DNA of 50,659 nucleotides, taken from positions 1-50,659 of the forward strand of contig JAUNUQ010000016.1 in the NCBI GenBank assembly GCA_030538075.1, in the 5' to 3' direction. This DNA is from Tissierellia bacterium. GTDB taxonomy: Bacteria > Bacillota > Clostridia > Tissierellales > Peptoniphilaceae. The notes under the pieces are model-generated. The model searched no databases, was not told where the DNA came from, and saw only the letters and a program-made list of their open reading frames with translations. Made by a program: the position numbers and the translations under genes. Shown piece by piece: positions 1 to 8,691 of the stretch (position 1 is its first letter; each line of letters begins with the position of its first letter).

Positions 1-26
1 CTTCAATAGAATACCAAGTTTTCTCT

Positions 27-46
27 CCCCTGTCAAGGGGTTTTTT
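27..46 (+). terminator. short intrinsic terminator of an upstream gene
   Basis: A CCCCT/AGGGG stem with a GTCA loop is followed by six T residues. It probably ends a plus-strand transcript that enters from outside the window. The stem is only 5 bp, so the call is moderate. Confidence 0.5.
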
Positions 47-93
47 CTGTTTTTTTGCTTTTTTTCTCTCTTTTTAAAAAAATACCTGTACTT

Positions 94-122
94 TTGCTTT
101 CTGACTGGGGTTCCAGTATAAT
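94..122 (+). promoter_or_regulatory. sigma-A-type promoter of the lipoprotein gene
   Basis: TTGCTT at 94-99 and a perfect TATAAT at 117-122 are separated by 17 nt. The next gene starts at 156 behind an AAAGGAG ribosome-binding site. The hexamers and spacing fit a vegetative promoter. Confidence 0.6.
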
Positions 123-155
123 AAGAACAGTAATACAACGGGAAAGGAGCAAGAT

Positions 156-962
156 ATGAAGCATAGAATCCTAACAATTCTACTTATATTGGCTTTGGCT
201 CTCCTGGGTTCTGGTTGTACACAAGGTGCAGTCATAGAGAAGCTCAGTAGTAATCCAGAGATCCAAGAAGCACAGCAGGACCAAACAGTTGACGAGCAGG
301 AACCTAAAACGGAGCAGCCCTCTCAGGAGACGGCGAGTTCAACAAGCGAAACCGCAGCGGCCGAACCCAGTGGAGATGTCAATGGGGAGGACCCTGCACA
401 GAGCACCTCCGAATCGGCTGTGTATACCGAGTCAACAGGACCCATTCACGTATTGAGTCCTGGATCCTATGGGGTAGAAAACAATCTGAGCTTAGAGAAC
501 GGTATATATGACTTGGTCATCAAGGGCAGCGGAAAACTGAGTATCACAGATGCTGACTATTTCCTCGTAGCAGATGAGAACTTTCCTGGGACTGGTACGG
601 AAGGTGAAATCCGCTACCGAGTATCGATTCTGGAAGGGTATTCGATCACTGTGGGCGAAGGGCTCACCGTAGAAATTCATCCAGCTGATTATCGCGGAGA
701 TTCTTCACCCCTCTCGATCTACAGCGGTTACTGGCTGATTTCCGAGGAGATAAAAGAGGGAATGTACCGAGTGACTCTCCAAAATGTGTATGGAGATAAT
801 GCTCAAGTGTCGATCTATGCAAATGGCGAATTGCTGGATACCTACAATTTCGTCAAAGGTGAGGACAACGATAGCTACCGGGATATCGAATTGAAGGCGG
901 ATCAAGTATTAGTAATATCCGGGATTCAGACGATTCTCCTAGAAAAACTTGATGGACAATAA
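156..962 (+). CDS. secreted lipoprotein of unknown function
   Basis: The 268-residue product starts with a hydrophobic signal segment ending in a lipobox-like LLGSGC, with the acylated cysteine at about residue 21. A low-complexity Ser/Thr/Glu/Gln-rich linker follows to about residue 95. The C-terminal 170 residues look like a beta-rich folded domain with no family I recognise. It is therefore expected to be tethered to the outer face of the membrane with the domain held away by the linker. The start at 156 is supported by AAAGGAG 7 nt upstream and by the promoter at 94-122. The gene stands alone between terminators. The lipobox has Gly rather than Leu at position -3, a mild deviation. Function cannot be assigned. 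Confidence 0.75.
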   Translation: MKHRILTILLILALALLGSGCTQGAVIEKLSSNPEIQEAQQDQTVDEQEPKTEQPSQETASSTSETAAAEPSGDVNGEDPAQSTSESAVYTESTGPIHVLSPGSYGVENNLSLENGIYDLVIKGSGKLSITDADYFLVADENFPGTGTEGEIRYRVSILEGYSITVGEGLTVEIHPADYRGDSSPLSIYSGYWLISEEIKEGMYRVTLQNVYGDNAQVSIYANGELLDTYNFVKGEDNDSYRDIELKADQVLVISGIQTILLEKLDGQ

Positions 963-1017
963 TGCTGGAAATGGGTAAGGGGTAGGATCTTCTTCTATAA
1001 GACCTATCTAAGTCTCA

Positions 1018-1066
1018 AAAAAAGAGAAGATGCGGTCCTGATCTGGACGGGCATCTTCTCTTTTTT
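1018..1066. terminator. bidirectional intrinsic terminator
   Basis: An 11-bp stem, 1023-1033 pairing with 1051-1061 (AGAGAAGATGC/GCATCTTCTCT), has a T run on its plus-strand exit and an A run on its plus-strand entry. It can therefore stop both the lipoprotein transcript and the converging obg-yhbY transcript. Confidence 0.85.
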
Positions 1067-1068
1067 GA

Positions 1069-1362
1069 TTACTTGGGAAGCTGTAGGATGTTCTCATCGG
1101 GATTTTTCCGATAGAGGACGATTCGGCTGCCCATCTCTTGTACGAACTCGGCTTGCAGGCGATCGATCAGCTCATCAAGTAGCTCCTGTCTGTCCTGCAT
1201 ATTGTTGTTCAGTATTTTTATTTTGATCAACTCTCTCTTGACTAAGGTCTGATTGATCTGTTCAATCAGGTTGTCGGTGATACCAGCCTTTCCTATTAAA
1301 ACCTGTGGCTCTAAATCATGGGCTAGTTTTTTAAGATATGCTCTTTGCTTTCCTGTTATCAA
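1069..1362 (-). CDS. yhbY: YhbY-family ribosome-associated RNA-binding protein
   Basis: The 97-residue protein is a single CRM-type RNA-binding domain, starting ITGKQRAYLKKLAHDLEP and continuing with a VLIGKAGIT segment, as in YhbY/YqeI. In the family this protein associates with the pre-50S subunit. The start is a TTG codon. I chose it because it gives the family's usual N-terminus and length and sits just behind a purine-rich stretch next to the obg stop codon. It lies 8 nt downstream of obg and is the last gene of the ribosome-assembly operon. A bidirectional terminator follows. Confidence 0.88.
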   Translation of the reverse strand: MITGKQRAYLKKLAHDLEPQVLIGKAGITDNLIEQINQTLVKRELIKIKILNNNMQDRQELLDELIDRLQAEFVQEMGSRIVLYRKNPDENILQLPK

Positions 1363-1370
1363 TATTTTCC

Positions 1371-2642
1371 CTACTCTCTAAATTCAAATTCAATTTCTCC
1401 GATGATGACGCTATCTCCCTCATTTAGCCCCAATTCTTTCATTTCCTTCAAGATGCCTTTTCTGCGAAGGAGGTTGTAGAAGTAGTTCAACGCTTCATAG
1501 TCCTCTAAATTCGTGCGATACATCAATTCATCTATAAATGGACCCTCAACATGTAACACATCCTCTTCTTTGAAGATAAAGTACTCCTCTTCCTCTGGTT
1601 CTTCGAAGAGCTCGTATTCTTCGTCAAAGGTTTCATGCTCATGTTCTAGGTCTTTCACCATCTCCCAGAGGGCATACAGGAAGGGTCGGATGCCTTCAAG
1701 GGTGGCCGCTGAGACTTCCAAGATTTGATATCCTCTCTTCTCGAGTTCTTCCCGAACGGGTTCAAGGAATAGCTCGGCATCTGGGATGTCGATCTTGTTG
1801 AGGACGACAATCTGTGGTTTTTCAGCTAATTTTGGATTGTATCTCTTCAGCTCTTCGTTGATGGCGTCGAAGTCTTCGAGGGGATCTCTACCCTCGCTCC
1901 CAGAGATGTCCAGGACATGGGCAAGGGCTGAGGTGCGTTCGATATGCCTCAAGAAGTCGTGGCCCAATCCTATGCCATCGCTGGCTCCTTCTATGAGCCC
2001 TGGGATATCCGCTATGACAAAGGACTGCTCATCCGCCACTTGTACAACACCGAGATTCGGCGAGAGGGTGGTAAAGTGGTAATTGGCAATTTTGGGTTTG
2101 GCATTGGATAGAATAGAGAGCAACGAGGATTTTCCCACATTTGGCATGCCGATAAATCCCACGTCCGCAATCATCTTTAACTCCAATAGGACAATTCTCT
2201 CATGGCCTTTCTTCCCGGGTTCTGCAAACCTAGGGGCTTGTCGAGTGGATGTGGCAAATCGAGCATTCCCCCTTCCACCGCGTCCGCCCCTTGCGATTAC
2301 ATGCTCTTCCCCATGTTCTCGAATGTCTGCCATCACCTTGTCGGAGTCGAAGTCCTTCACAAGAGTGCCTATGGGAACGCGCAGTATGAGATCTTGCCCG
2401 CTCTTTCCAAAGCGATTCTTGTTCATGCCAGATTCGCCGTTTTCCGCTTTATAGTGTCTCTTGTATCGGAAGTCCATCAGAGTACGCAATCCGCTGTCTC
2501 CACGAAGGATGATGCTACCGCCCCTGCCACCGTCTCCTCCATTGGGACCACCAAGGGCTTCAAATTTCTCCCGACGGAAGGAGATGGCTCCATCTCCTCC
2601 ACGCCCTGCCTTCAGTTCAATTTTTGCAACATCTACAAACAT
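1371..2642 (-). CDS. obg: Obg GTPase, 50S assembly and stress
   Basis: The product has 423 residues with the three Obg regions in order: an N-terminal glycine-rich Obg fold (AGRGGDGAISFRREK near the start), a central GTPase with G1 motif GMPNVGKSS and G3 DIPGLIEGA, and a C-terminal OCT domain after a very acidic stretch. Obg binds the large ribosomal subunit late in assembly and responds to ppGpp in other bacteria. AAGGGAGC precedes the ATG. The gene follows rpmA across a terminator-like hairpin, so its expression may be lower than that of the ribosomal protein genes. It is followed closely by yhbY. Length and motifs are normal. Confidence 0.97.
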   Translation of the reverse strand: MFVDVAKIELKAGRGGDGAISFRREKFEALGGPNGGDGGRGGSIILRGDSGLRTLMDFRYKRHYKAENGESGMNKNRFGKSGQDLILRVPIGTLVKDFDSDKVMADIREHGEEHVIARGGRGGRGNARFATSTRQAPRFAEPGKKGHERIVLLELKMIADVGFIGMPNVGKSSLLSILSNAKPKIANYHFTTLSPNLGVVQVADEQSFVIADIPGLIEGASDGIGLGHDFLRHIERTSALAHVLDISGSEGRDPLEDFDAINEELKRYNPKLAEKPQIVVLNKIDIPDAELFLEPVREELEKRGYQILEVSAATLEGIRPFLYALWEMVKDLEHEHETFDEEYELFEEPEEEEYFIFKEEDVLHVEGPFIDELMYRTNLEDYEALNYFYNLLRRKGILKEMKELGLNEGDSVIIGEIEFEFRE

Positions 2643-2660
2643 TCGTAGCTCCCTTCAAAT

Positions 2661-2686
2661 GAAAAAGCTCACTTAAGTGAGCTTTT
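2661..2686 (-). terminator. terminator/attenuator between rpmA and obg
   Basis: A perfect inverted repeat AAAAGCTCACTT/AAGTGAGCTTTT (2663-2686) overlaps the rpmA stop codon and ends in a T run on the minus strand. It can act as a partial terminator that reduces transcription into obg-yhbY, which have no clear promoter of their own. Confidence 0.7.
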
Positions 2687-2978
2687 ATGCTGAGATTGAT
2701 TCTTTTGGATAGACACTAACTTTTTTACGGTCTCTTCCGAGTCTTTCAAAACGCACAACTCCATCGACCAATGCAAACAGCGTATCATCTCCACCCTTGG
2801 AAACATTGGTACCCGGATGAATTCTGGTGCCCCTTTGTCTTACGAGGATATTGCCAGCCAGTACAAACTGTCCGTCTCCACGCTTCGTACCCAGTCTCTT
2901 CGCTCTACTGTCTCGGCCGTTTTTCGTACTACCGAGTCCCTTCTTACTCGCAAATAGTTGCAAATTAAATTTTAACAT
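2685..2978 (-). CDS. rpmA: 50S ribosomal protein L27 with Prp-cleaved N-terminus
   Basis: The 97-residue L27 begins [14 protein letters not shown]. It carries the Firmicutes extension that must be removed by Prp, after Phe9 in Staphylococcus, to expose the mature end that reaches the peptidyl transferase centre. AGGAGGT precedes the ATG by 6 nt and lies inside the end of prp, so the two genes overlap by 14 nt. The body contains the usual [10 protein letters not shown] and [10 protein letters not shown] segments. The order rplU-prp-rpmA is the normal Firmicutes arrangement. Confidence 0.98.
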   Translation of the reverse strand: MLKFNLQLFASKKGLGSTKNGRDSRAKRLGTKRGDGQFVLAGNILVRQRGTRIHPGTNVSKGGDDTLFALVDGVVRFERLGRDRKKVSVYPKESISA

Positions 2979-3327
2979 TTTTACACCTCCTATATCTCAC
3001 TTCGATGTATGGTCCATTCTCTTGGGCTATGCCCAGCAGTCCCGTCTCCAAGACCTCAGCCACTAATTGAGCATCATGAGCCTGCTTAGGACTCATCTTG
3101 GATTCGACCAACTTGAGCTGTGCCTGACCTCTGCTCTTTATCTGGTATTCGTATTGCTCCGGTTTGAGTTTTACCACCCTCTCCATTGAGGCAATTGCTG
3201 TGTATACCAAGCTGGATACTGCAGCACAGACGATATCGTGGCCAGCCTCACCATGCATGGCGTGACCTTGGATCAAAAAGCGCTGTATACGGCCATTTGC
3301 ATCCTTAGATATGCTGGCTGTGATCAT
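2965..3327 (-). CDS. prp: ribosomal-processing cysteine protease Prp
   Basis: This 120-residue protein matches Prp (YsxB). His22 in GHAMHG and Cys34 in HDIVCAAVS lie exactly at the catalytic positions known for the family. Its substrate is the N-terminal extension of L27, which is encoded immediately downstream. The start codon overlaps the rplU stop as TAATG, implying translational coupling, and the end overlaps the start of rpmA. The protein is cytoplasmic and of usual length. Confidence 0.95.
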   Translation of the reverse strand: MITASISKDANGRIQRFLIQGHAMHGEAGHDIVCAAVSSLVYTAIASMERVVKLKPEQYEYQIKSRGQAQLKLVESKMSPKQAHDAQLVAEVLETGLLGIAQENGPYIEVRYRRCKNVKI

Positions 3328-3638
3328 TATCCGACGATGTTTTCGATTTTTACTTTGGTAAAGGGCTGTCTATGTCCATTCTTCTTGTTGAAGCCCTTTT
3401 TGGCTTTGTATTTGAATACGATGACTTTTTTGCCACGGCCTTGTTCTTCAACTGTGCCTTCTACCTTCGCGCCGTCCACAACGGGTTTGCCAGCTTGGAT
3501 TTGTCCATCCTTTGACACTAGCAATACCTTGTCGAATACGACACTGTCACCAGCCTCTGCATTCAACTTTTCAACGGAAACCACGTCTCCGACCTTTACG
3601 GTGTACTGCTTTCCACCTGTTTCGATAATTGCGTACAT
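3327..3638 (-). CDS. rplU: 50S ribosomal protein L21
   Basis: The product is 103 residues long, the usual length for L21, beginning [18 protein letters not shown] and ending in the Lys-rich [17 protein letters not shown] region. I placed the start at 3638 rather than at an upstream in-frame codon because GGAGGTG lies 6 nt before this ATG and the homologous N-terminus begins here. L21 binds 23S rRNA early in 50S assembly. It is the first gene of rplU-prp-rpmA-obg-yhbY, with a promoter at 3720-3749. Confidence 0.98.
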   Translation of the reverse strand: MYAIIETGGKQYTVKVGDVVSVEKLNAEAGDSVVFDKVLLVSKDGQIQAGKPVVDGAKVEGTVEEQGRGKKVIVFKYKAKKGFNKKNGHRQPFTKVKIENIVG

Positions 3639-3713
3639 GCGTGCACCTCCTTCTTCTATACTCGCCAAATGTAGGTGCTATGCTTGAATACCTCATTCGA
3701 GCGGTTTACACGC
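3639..3713 (-). promoter_or_regulatory. rplU 5' leader, candidate L21-binding leader
   Basis: About 75 nt lie between the predicted transcription start (near 3713) and the rplU start codon. Firmicutes often use an L21-responsive leader at this place. I can see short complementary segments but cannot match a consensus by eye, so this is a positional suggestion only. Confidence 0.3.
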
Positions 3714-3719
3714 CTATAT

Positions 3720-3749
3720 ATATTAGCACAATGTCAATGTGCTCGTCAA
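3720..3749 (-). promoter_or_regulatory. promoter of the rplU operon
   Basis: On the minus strand TTGACG (3744-3749) and TAATAT (3720-3725) are 18 nt apart, upstream of rplU. The near-consensus -35 fits a highly expressed ribosomal protein operon. Confidence 0.65.
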
Positions 3750-3782
3750 GATTTTTGTAGCGGGATTTGAAATTGTTTATTG

Positions 3783-5249
3783 TTAGAGAATTGGAGAGAG
3801 CAATCTGCTAAAAGCCTCTTTGGCTTTGATGATAAGGCCCCGTTCTCGATAAAGCTGCTCCGTATAGGCGAGGGAGTTTTCAATGTCCCTTCGGTATTGA
3901 CCTCGAAGATCTCGATTAATCTCCTCATCGTATATGATGGAAATCACCTCAAAATTCAGAGCAAAGCTGCGGATGTCCATATTGGCTGATCCGACAGAAG
4001 CAATATAGTCGTCTACGATGAGGACCTTGCAGTGCAAGAATCCCTTCTCGTATTTATAGACCTTTGCTCCTAACTTGATCAATTCACCTGCATAGGAAGT
4101 GGTCGCCCAATATACGAAGGGATGGTCCGGCATTCGCGGAATCATGATATGCACATCAATGCCAGAGATGATCGCGGTCTTCAGCGCATCCATAATGGTC
4201 TCATCGGGGACAAAGTAGGGCGTCTGGATATAGATTGCCTCTTTGGCGCTGGTGATCATCTTGAAATATGCGTTCTTCACATTCTCAAATTGGGTGTCTG
4301 GACCAGAGGTGACGATCTGTACTCCAGAATGACCATTGGGATTGTAGCTGCCGACGATCGGTTCCACGGGATCCTTTTTGTCCCCATGGGCATACTGCCA
4401 ATCCTTTAGAAAGCGGAATTTAAGACCTAATACACCAGAACCCACTATCCGGGCATGGGTATCCCTCCATGGACCGAATTTCTTACGCAATCCCAAATAG
4501 TCATCGCTCACGTTAAACCCGCCCACATAGCCAATCTCATCGTCTATGACGACGATCTTGCGATGGTTCCGGTAGTTGAGCTTGACGTTGAAGATCGGAA
4601 AGATGCTGGGAAAGAACACTGCAACCTGTCCCCCATTTTCGATTAAGCGTTCAAATGTCTTTTTTCGTAGCCGACGACTCCCAACTCCGTCGTAGAGTAG
4701 CCTCACCTTTAGGCCTTCCTTGGCCTTGCGTTCCAACACGCGGATGATGCGTTTGCCCAGGGTATCATCTTCGAATATATAGTACTGCATATCAATGGAT
4801 CTATTCGCATTTTCCAAGTCCTTGATCAGGCTGTAGAATTTATCTCTACCCCAATAGAACATGGATATTTCGTTATCTTGTGTATAGAAGGACTCATCCA
4901 GCTTCAGATTCATTTTGATCAGGTCGTAGTAGCTTTGGCTCTTTTCATTATTGTAAAAAAACTTCCCCTCGGAGATGAAGTCCCTTTGGAAAAGGGATAC
5001 CTCGGTGATAAATCGGTCTTGTTCCTCCTTGAGCATGAACATCTTGCGTTTTGTGTAGTCCTGTCCAAGGAATAGATAGAGCAAGAAGCCAACTACTGGT
5101 AAAAACACCAGTACCATCAGCCACATCAGAGTGGATCTTGGGTTTTTATTTCTGCCAAGGATGATGACGACAATCGCCATCAATATATTCATCCACCAGA
5201 GGTTATTCCAAATTCGAACGATGTCTAGAATCCCTTGGATTAGTGCCAT
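3783..5249 (-). CDS. cls: cardiolipin synthase
   Basis: The 488-residue protein has two N-terminal membrane helices followed by two phospholipase-D catalytic halves. The HKD motifs are visible as HRKIVVIDDEIGYVGG near residue 229 and HCKVLIVDDYIASVGSAN near residue 406. It condenses two phosphatidylglycerols into cardiolipin and glycerol at the inner face of the membrane. The ATG is one base after the typA stop codon and its GAGGAAA ribosome-binding site lies in the last typA codons, so the genes are co-transcribed. Length and motif order are those of the ClsA/Cls-type bacterial enzyme. Confidence 0.95.
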   Translation of the reverse strand: MALIQGILDIVRIWNNLWWMNILMAIVVIILGRNKNPRSTLMWLMVLVFLPVVGFLLYLFLGQDYTKRKMFMLKEEQDRFITEVSLFQRDFISEGKFFYNNEKSQSYYDLIKMNLKLDESFYTQDNEISMFYWGRDKFYSLIKDLENANRSIDMQYYIFEDDTLGKRIIRVLERKAKEGLKVRLLYDGVGSRRLRKKTFERLIENGGQVAVFFPSIFPIFNVKLNYRNHRKIVVIDDEIGYVGGFNVSDDYLGLRKKFGPWRDTHARIVGSGVLGLKFRFLKDWQYAHGDKKDPVEPIVGSYNPNGHSGVQIVTSGPDTQFENVKNAYFKMITSAKEAIYIQTPYFVPDETIMDALKTAIISGIDVHIMIPRMPDHPFVYWATTSYAGELIKLGAKVYKYEKGFLHCKVLIVDDYIASVGSANMDIRSFALNFEVISIIYDEEINRDLRGQYRRDIENSLAYTEQLYRERGLIIKAKEAFSRLLSPIL

Positions 5250-5250
5250 C

Positions 5251-7074
5251 TTATTTCCTCGATTTGTATCGTAGACCTGTGTTGAGTATGCGCTTGCGCA
5301 GTCTCAGAGAGTTGGGCGTCACTTCAATGAGCTCGTCCGGCTCGATGAACTCCATCAAGCTCTCCAAGCTCATATCTACCGGAGGAGTTAATCGAATGGC
5401 TTCGTCCGAAGCAGAGGAACGGATATTGGTCTGTTGTTTCCGCTTACAAACATTGACTTCGATGTCAAGCCCCTTGGGACTTGATCCAATGACCATCCCC
5501 TCATAGACTTCCACGCCAGGTCGAATAAAGAGATTCCCGCGTTCCTGAGCAGCTCCCAGACCATAGGCAGTGGATAGCCCAGCTTCAAAGGCGATGAGAG
5601 AGCCCAGTTGACGCTTGGGGATCTCCCCCTTAAAGGGACAATATTCATCAAACTCCGTGTTAAAGACACCATTTCCCCTTGTATCGGATAAGAATTCCTG
5701 CCGATAACCGATCAATCCTCGAGCGGGCATTCGAAACAAGAGCCTTGTAAATCCACCCTTTGGTTCCCGCATCTCAACGAGTTCCCCCTTACGACGACCC
5801 AATTTCTCGATGATCGTCCCCACGTATTCCTCGTGGGTGTCTATGGTGACGAGTTCAAAGGGTTCGAGCTTCTGCCCGTTTTCATCCGTCTTGAAGATCA
5901 CTTCCGGTTTTGAAATCTGGAACTCATAGCCCTCTCTTCGGAGATTCTCCACCAGTACAGAGAGGTGCAGTTCTCCTCTTCCACTCACTTGGAAGGAGTC
6001 CGCCTTGTCCGTATCCTCTACACGCAAGCTCATATCTGTCTGGGCTTCTTTGTACAGGCGGCTGCGGAGCTGTCTACTGGTCACATATTTCCCCTCTTTT
6101 CCCGCAAAGGGACTGTCGTTTACACTAATTGTGACCGTGATGGTGGGCTCGGATATTTTTACAAATTCTATTGGCTCAGGATGCTCAGGATCCGTGATGG
6201 TATCTCCGATATTTATCCCCTCTACCCCAGTGACGGCGACGATATTGCCGACGCTGGATTCTTGGACTGGGACGCGCTTCAATCCATCGAATTCAAAGAT
6301 ATTGTGGATGCTGACTTTTCTCTGTTTCTCTGGCTCGCTGAAGTTGACGATGATGACCTGGTCGTGTTCCTGAATGGTGCCACTCTCGATTTTCCCTATC
6401 CCTATACGCCCCACATAGTCATTGTAGTCCGTGGTGGAGATCAACAGTTTCAAAGGCGCTTTCGGATCTCCTTCTGGGGCGGGAATATAGTCGATGATCG
6501 TCTGAAATAGATCTTCCATATTCGTCTTTTCGACAGAGGGATCCGTGGTTGCATATCCCTTACGGGCAGATGCGTAGACAAATGGGGAATCCAAGTAAGA
6601 TTCACTCAGATCCAATTGCAAAAACAAGCCCAACACCTCATCTTCAACCTCGTTGACGCGAGCATCTCTGCGGTCGATTTTATTGATGCAGACGATGGCG
6701 GGCAATCCCAATTCAAAGGCCTTACTCAGGACAAATTTCGTCTGGGGCATGGTCCCCTCAAATGCATCGACAACTAAGATGACCCCATTGACCATCTTGA
6801 GGACCCGTTCGACTTCACCGCCAAAGTCCGCATGGCCAGGCGTATCTACGATGTTGATTTTGTAACCATTGTATTCAATGGCAGTATTTTTTGAGAGAAT
6901 GGTGATCCCCCTCTCTCTTTCGATGTCGTTGGAGTCCATGATACGATCTTGGATCTCCTGATTTTCACGAAACATCCCCGAGCCGACCAATAAACTATCC
7001 ACTAAAGTGGTCTTCCCGTGATCGACATGGGCGATGATGGCAATATTTCTTATTTTTTCTCTAATTGTAGACAT
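5251..7074 (-). CDS. typA: ribosome-associated GTPase TypA/BipA
   Basis: The product is 607 residues, the normal size for TypA/BipA. It has the translational GTPase motifs [20 protein letters not shown] and NKIDRRDAR in the first 130 residues, an EF-Tu-like beta barrel, EF-G-like domains and the TypA-specific C-terminal domain (for example [10 protein letters not shown]). The protein binds 70S or 50S particles and helps ribosome assembly and adaptation to cold and stress. GGAG lies 7 nt before the ATG. It is followed one base later by cls. Confidence 0.97.
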   Translation of the reverse strand: MSTIREKIRNIAIIAHVDHGKTTLVDSLLVGSGMFRENQEIQDRIMDSNDIERERGITILSKNTAIEYNGYKINIVDTPGHADFGGEVERVLKMVNGVILVVDAFEGTMPQTKFVLSKAFELGLPAIVCINKIDRRDARVNEVEDEVLGLFLQLDLSESYLDSPFVYASARKGYATTDPSVEKTNMEDLFQTIIDYIPAPEGDPKAPLKLLISTTDYNDYVGRIGIGKIESGTIQEHDQVIIVNFSEPEKQRKVSIHNIFEFDGLKRVPVQESSVGNIVAVTGVEGINIGDTITDPEHPEPIEFVKISEPTITVTISVNDSPFAGKEGKYVTSRQLRSRLYKEAQTDMSLRVEDTDKADSFQVSGRGELHLSVLVENLRREGYEFQISKPEVIFKTDENGQKLEPFELVTIDTHEEYVGTIIEKLGRRKGELVEMREPKGGFTRLLFRMPARGLIGYRQEFLSDTRGNGVFNTEFDEYCPFKGEIPKRQLGSLIAFEAGLSTAYGLGAAQERGNLFIRPGVEVYEGMVIGSSPKGLDIEVNVCKRKQQTNIRSSASDEAIRLTPPVDMSLESLMEFIEPDELIEVTPNSLRLRKRILNTGLRYKSRK

Positions 7075-7140
7075 AAATTACTCCATTTTATTCTTATCTT
7101 TTATTGTAACACAATGTGTTGCCCTGGGGATGCCTTTCCA

Positions 7141-7173
7141 AATAAAAAAGGAACCCAATTTCGTCGAGTTCCT
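7141..7173 (-). terminator. terminator after the RsbW-like gene
   Basis: On the minus strand an 8-bp stem (7166-7173 with 7149-7156, AGGAACTC/GGGTTCCT) is followed by a T-rich run. It lies 4 nt beyond the stop codon at 7178 and separates this gene from typA. Confidence 0.8.
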
Positions 7174-7177
7174 ATTA

Positions 7178-7585
7178 CTAGTATTTGGAATGAATGATGG
7201 CAATGACTCGATTGTTATCAATGATTAGTTCATCCGTCAGTTCAGAGACGATACGCAGTCCCCGTCCTGAGGACTCCATGCTCTTTGCGTTATAATCGAA
7301 GAGACTGTATTTCATGCCCTCACCTTCGTCCACAACTTGAATCGTGATCTTGTTCTCGTTGACAGACAAAGAGAGGCGAATGGATTTCGTGTCATCGCTC
7401 TTGTTGCCGTGTTCGCAGCCATTGATCACCAACTCGTTGACGATGAGTCGAATATCAAATAATAGATCCTCATCACTTACAACACCAGCCAGCTTACCGA
7501 GGATGCTCTGAATATCATAACCGACTTTGTGAATATCACTATTCAGTTTTCCTGTATAAAAGTACATCTCCTCACCAGCTTCCAC
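7178..7585 (-). CDS. RsbW/SpoIIAB-like ATP-binding anti-sigma-type protein
   Basis: A small GHKL ATPase domain of up to 135 residues is encoded. Its N box is IVNELVINGCEHG, its G1 box DEGEGM and its G2-like segment SGRGLRIVSEL, as in the serine-kinase anti-sigma factors RsbW and SpoIIAB. Such proteins bind a sigma factor or phosphorylate an anti-anti-sigma partner. No partner gene is adjacent, so the target is unknown. The start is uncertain: a GTG at 7585 has GAGGT only 2 nt before it, and the ATG at 7567 has GAGGAG directly abutting. Neither spacing is ideal. The gene is monocistronic with its own terminator. Confidence 0.75.
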   Translation of the reverse strand: MEAGEEMYFYTGKLNSDIHKVGYDIQSILGKLAGVVSDEDLLFDIRLIVNELVINGCEHGNKSDDTKSIRLSLSVNENKITIQVVDEGEGMKYSLFDYNAKSMESSGRGLRIVSELTDELIIDNNRVIAIIHSKY

Positions 7586-7896
7586 TTACCTCAAATAACA
7601 AGCGATTCTTCATCTAATCTCTATTTACCCAAATAGCTACAAAAGTATACATTTGTTTTGACAATATTCTATAATTCTTAAGATAACTTAACGAATTCTG
7701 CCTTTTCTTAAGTCCTCGCAACAATCCCAATGGACTATTGTGAAGCATGTGTTCTCATAAATTTTTCGCTCTTTGTCACCTTCATTTCACACCGAGGAAT
7801 CTTGCCCCAAAATGATTTCATCTGTGTACTTTGGGTATATATTATTTGCCGCGAGAGATCGTGAGTAAAGTTGTGAATAGAGAGGAGACAGATACT
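7586..7896. other. AT-rich divergent intergenic region
   Basis: This 311-nt gap separates the minus-strand RsbW-like gene from plus-strand rubredoxin. It must hold divergent promoters. A TTGACA occurs at 7658-7663 and several TATA-like hexamers are present, but none pairs convincingly with correct spacing. No conserved RNA or operator was recognised. Confidence 0.4.
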
Positions 7897-8055
7897 GTGG
7901 AAAAATGGGTATGTACACCTTGTGGTTATGTTTACGACCCCGAAGTCGGTGATCCAGACGGAGGAGTAGCACCTGGAACCGCTTTTGAGGATATTCCTGA
8001 GGATTGGGTCTGCCCCATTTGTGGAGCAACCAAAGATATGTTCGAAAAAGAATAA
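7897..8055 (+). CDS. rubredoxin
   Basis: This 52-residue redox protein has the two iron-binding knuckles CTPCGY near the N-terminus and CPICGA near the C-terminus, with the conserved [10 protein letters not shown] and [11 protein letters not shown] segments between them. The four cysteines hold one Fe for electron transfer, typically to rubrerythrin, superoxide reductase or other oxygen-detoxifying proteins in anaerobes. I chose the GTG at 7897 because it gives the standard rubredoxin length and has GAGGAG 9 nt upstream. An upstream in-frame ATG would add 22 residues with no family counterpart. The gene is monocistronic. Confidence 0.95.
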   Translation: MEKWVCTPCGYVYDPEVGDPDGGVAPGTAFEDIPEDWVCPICGATKDMFEKE

Positions 8056-8070
8056 GAAGAATCTTACATG

Positions 8071-8098
8071 ATTAAAGCCCCTTTAAAGGGGCTTTAAT
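8071..8098. terminator. hairpin between convergent rubredoxin and engB
   Basis: A perfect inverted repeat, ATTAAAGCCCC/GGGGCTTTAAT, with a TTTAAA loop sits between the two convergent genes. It lacks a long T run but can work in both directions. Confidence 0.65.
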
Positions 8099-8102
8099 TC
8101 GT

Positions 8103-8690
8103 CTATAGGAGAATCTGCTCCATCTTCTCCAAGATCCGCTCCAAATTCCATTTCGTCACGGATGAATAGGGTATGATCGTACTCATATCTTCAACATGCA
8201 GGGTCTTTGCGATCTCCGACAGAGCCTTGGCATGCCTTCCTCGGGATATCTTATCGGCTTTGGAGGCGATGACGATGCCTTTATAACCATAGGATCGGAT
8301 CCAATCATACATCTGGATATCCTGCTCTGTGGGTTTATGTCTGATATCTACGATCAACAGAACTTCACGCAGGTTTTTCCGGCTACTCAGATACGCCTCA
8401 ATGATCTCTCCCCATTTGGCTTTTTCACTCTTCGATACAGCTGCATAGCCATAACCAGGCAAATCCACAAATCGAAAGTCCTCATTGACCCGGTAGAAAT
8501 TCAAGGTTCTCGTCTTGCCGGGCTTCGAACTGGTTCTCGCGAGGTTCTTTCTCCCCAACACGGAATTGATAAAAGAGGACTTTCCCACATTGGATCTACC
8601 TGCACAGGCGATCTCTGGCATATCTTCCTCTGGATATTGACTGGGAAGTGCTGCGATGGTATCCAGATTGCTCTGCAGAATTTTTAGCAT
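8103..8690 (-). CDS. engB: ribosome biogenesis GTPase EngB/YsxC
   Basis: The 195-residue protein is a single small GTPase domain. Its G1 motif is GRSNVGKSSFIN, G3 is DLPGYGYA and G4 is SKADK. EngB (YsxC/YihA) is needed for assembly of the 50S subunit. The ATG lies one base after the lon stop codon (TGA), with GGAG in the last lon codons. It is the last gene of the series tig-clpP-clpX-lon-engB, the same order seen around lon in Bacillus. Confidence 0.96.
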   Translation of the reverse strand: MLKILQSNLDTIAALPSQYPEEDMPEIACAGRSNVGKSSFINSVLGRKNLARTSSKPGKTRTLNFYRVNEDFRFVDLPGYGYAAVSKSEKAKWGEIIEAYLSSRKNLREVLLIVDIRHKPTEQDIQMYDWIRSYGYKGIVIASKADKISRGRHAKALSEIAKTLHVEDMSTIIPYSSVTKWNLERILEKMEQILL

Positions 8691-8691
8691 C

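Noticed and set aside
2083-2648. Long plus-strand open frames over obg
   Set aside because: They are antisense shadows of a highly conserved GTPase gene, Ser/Pro-rich with no ribosome-binding site.
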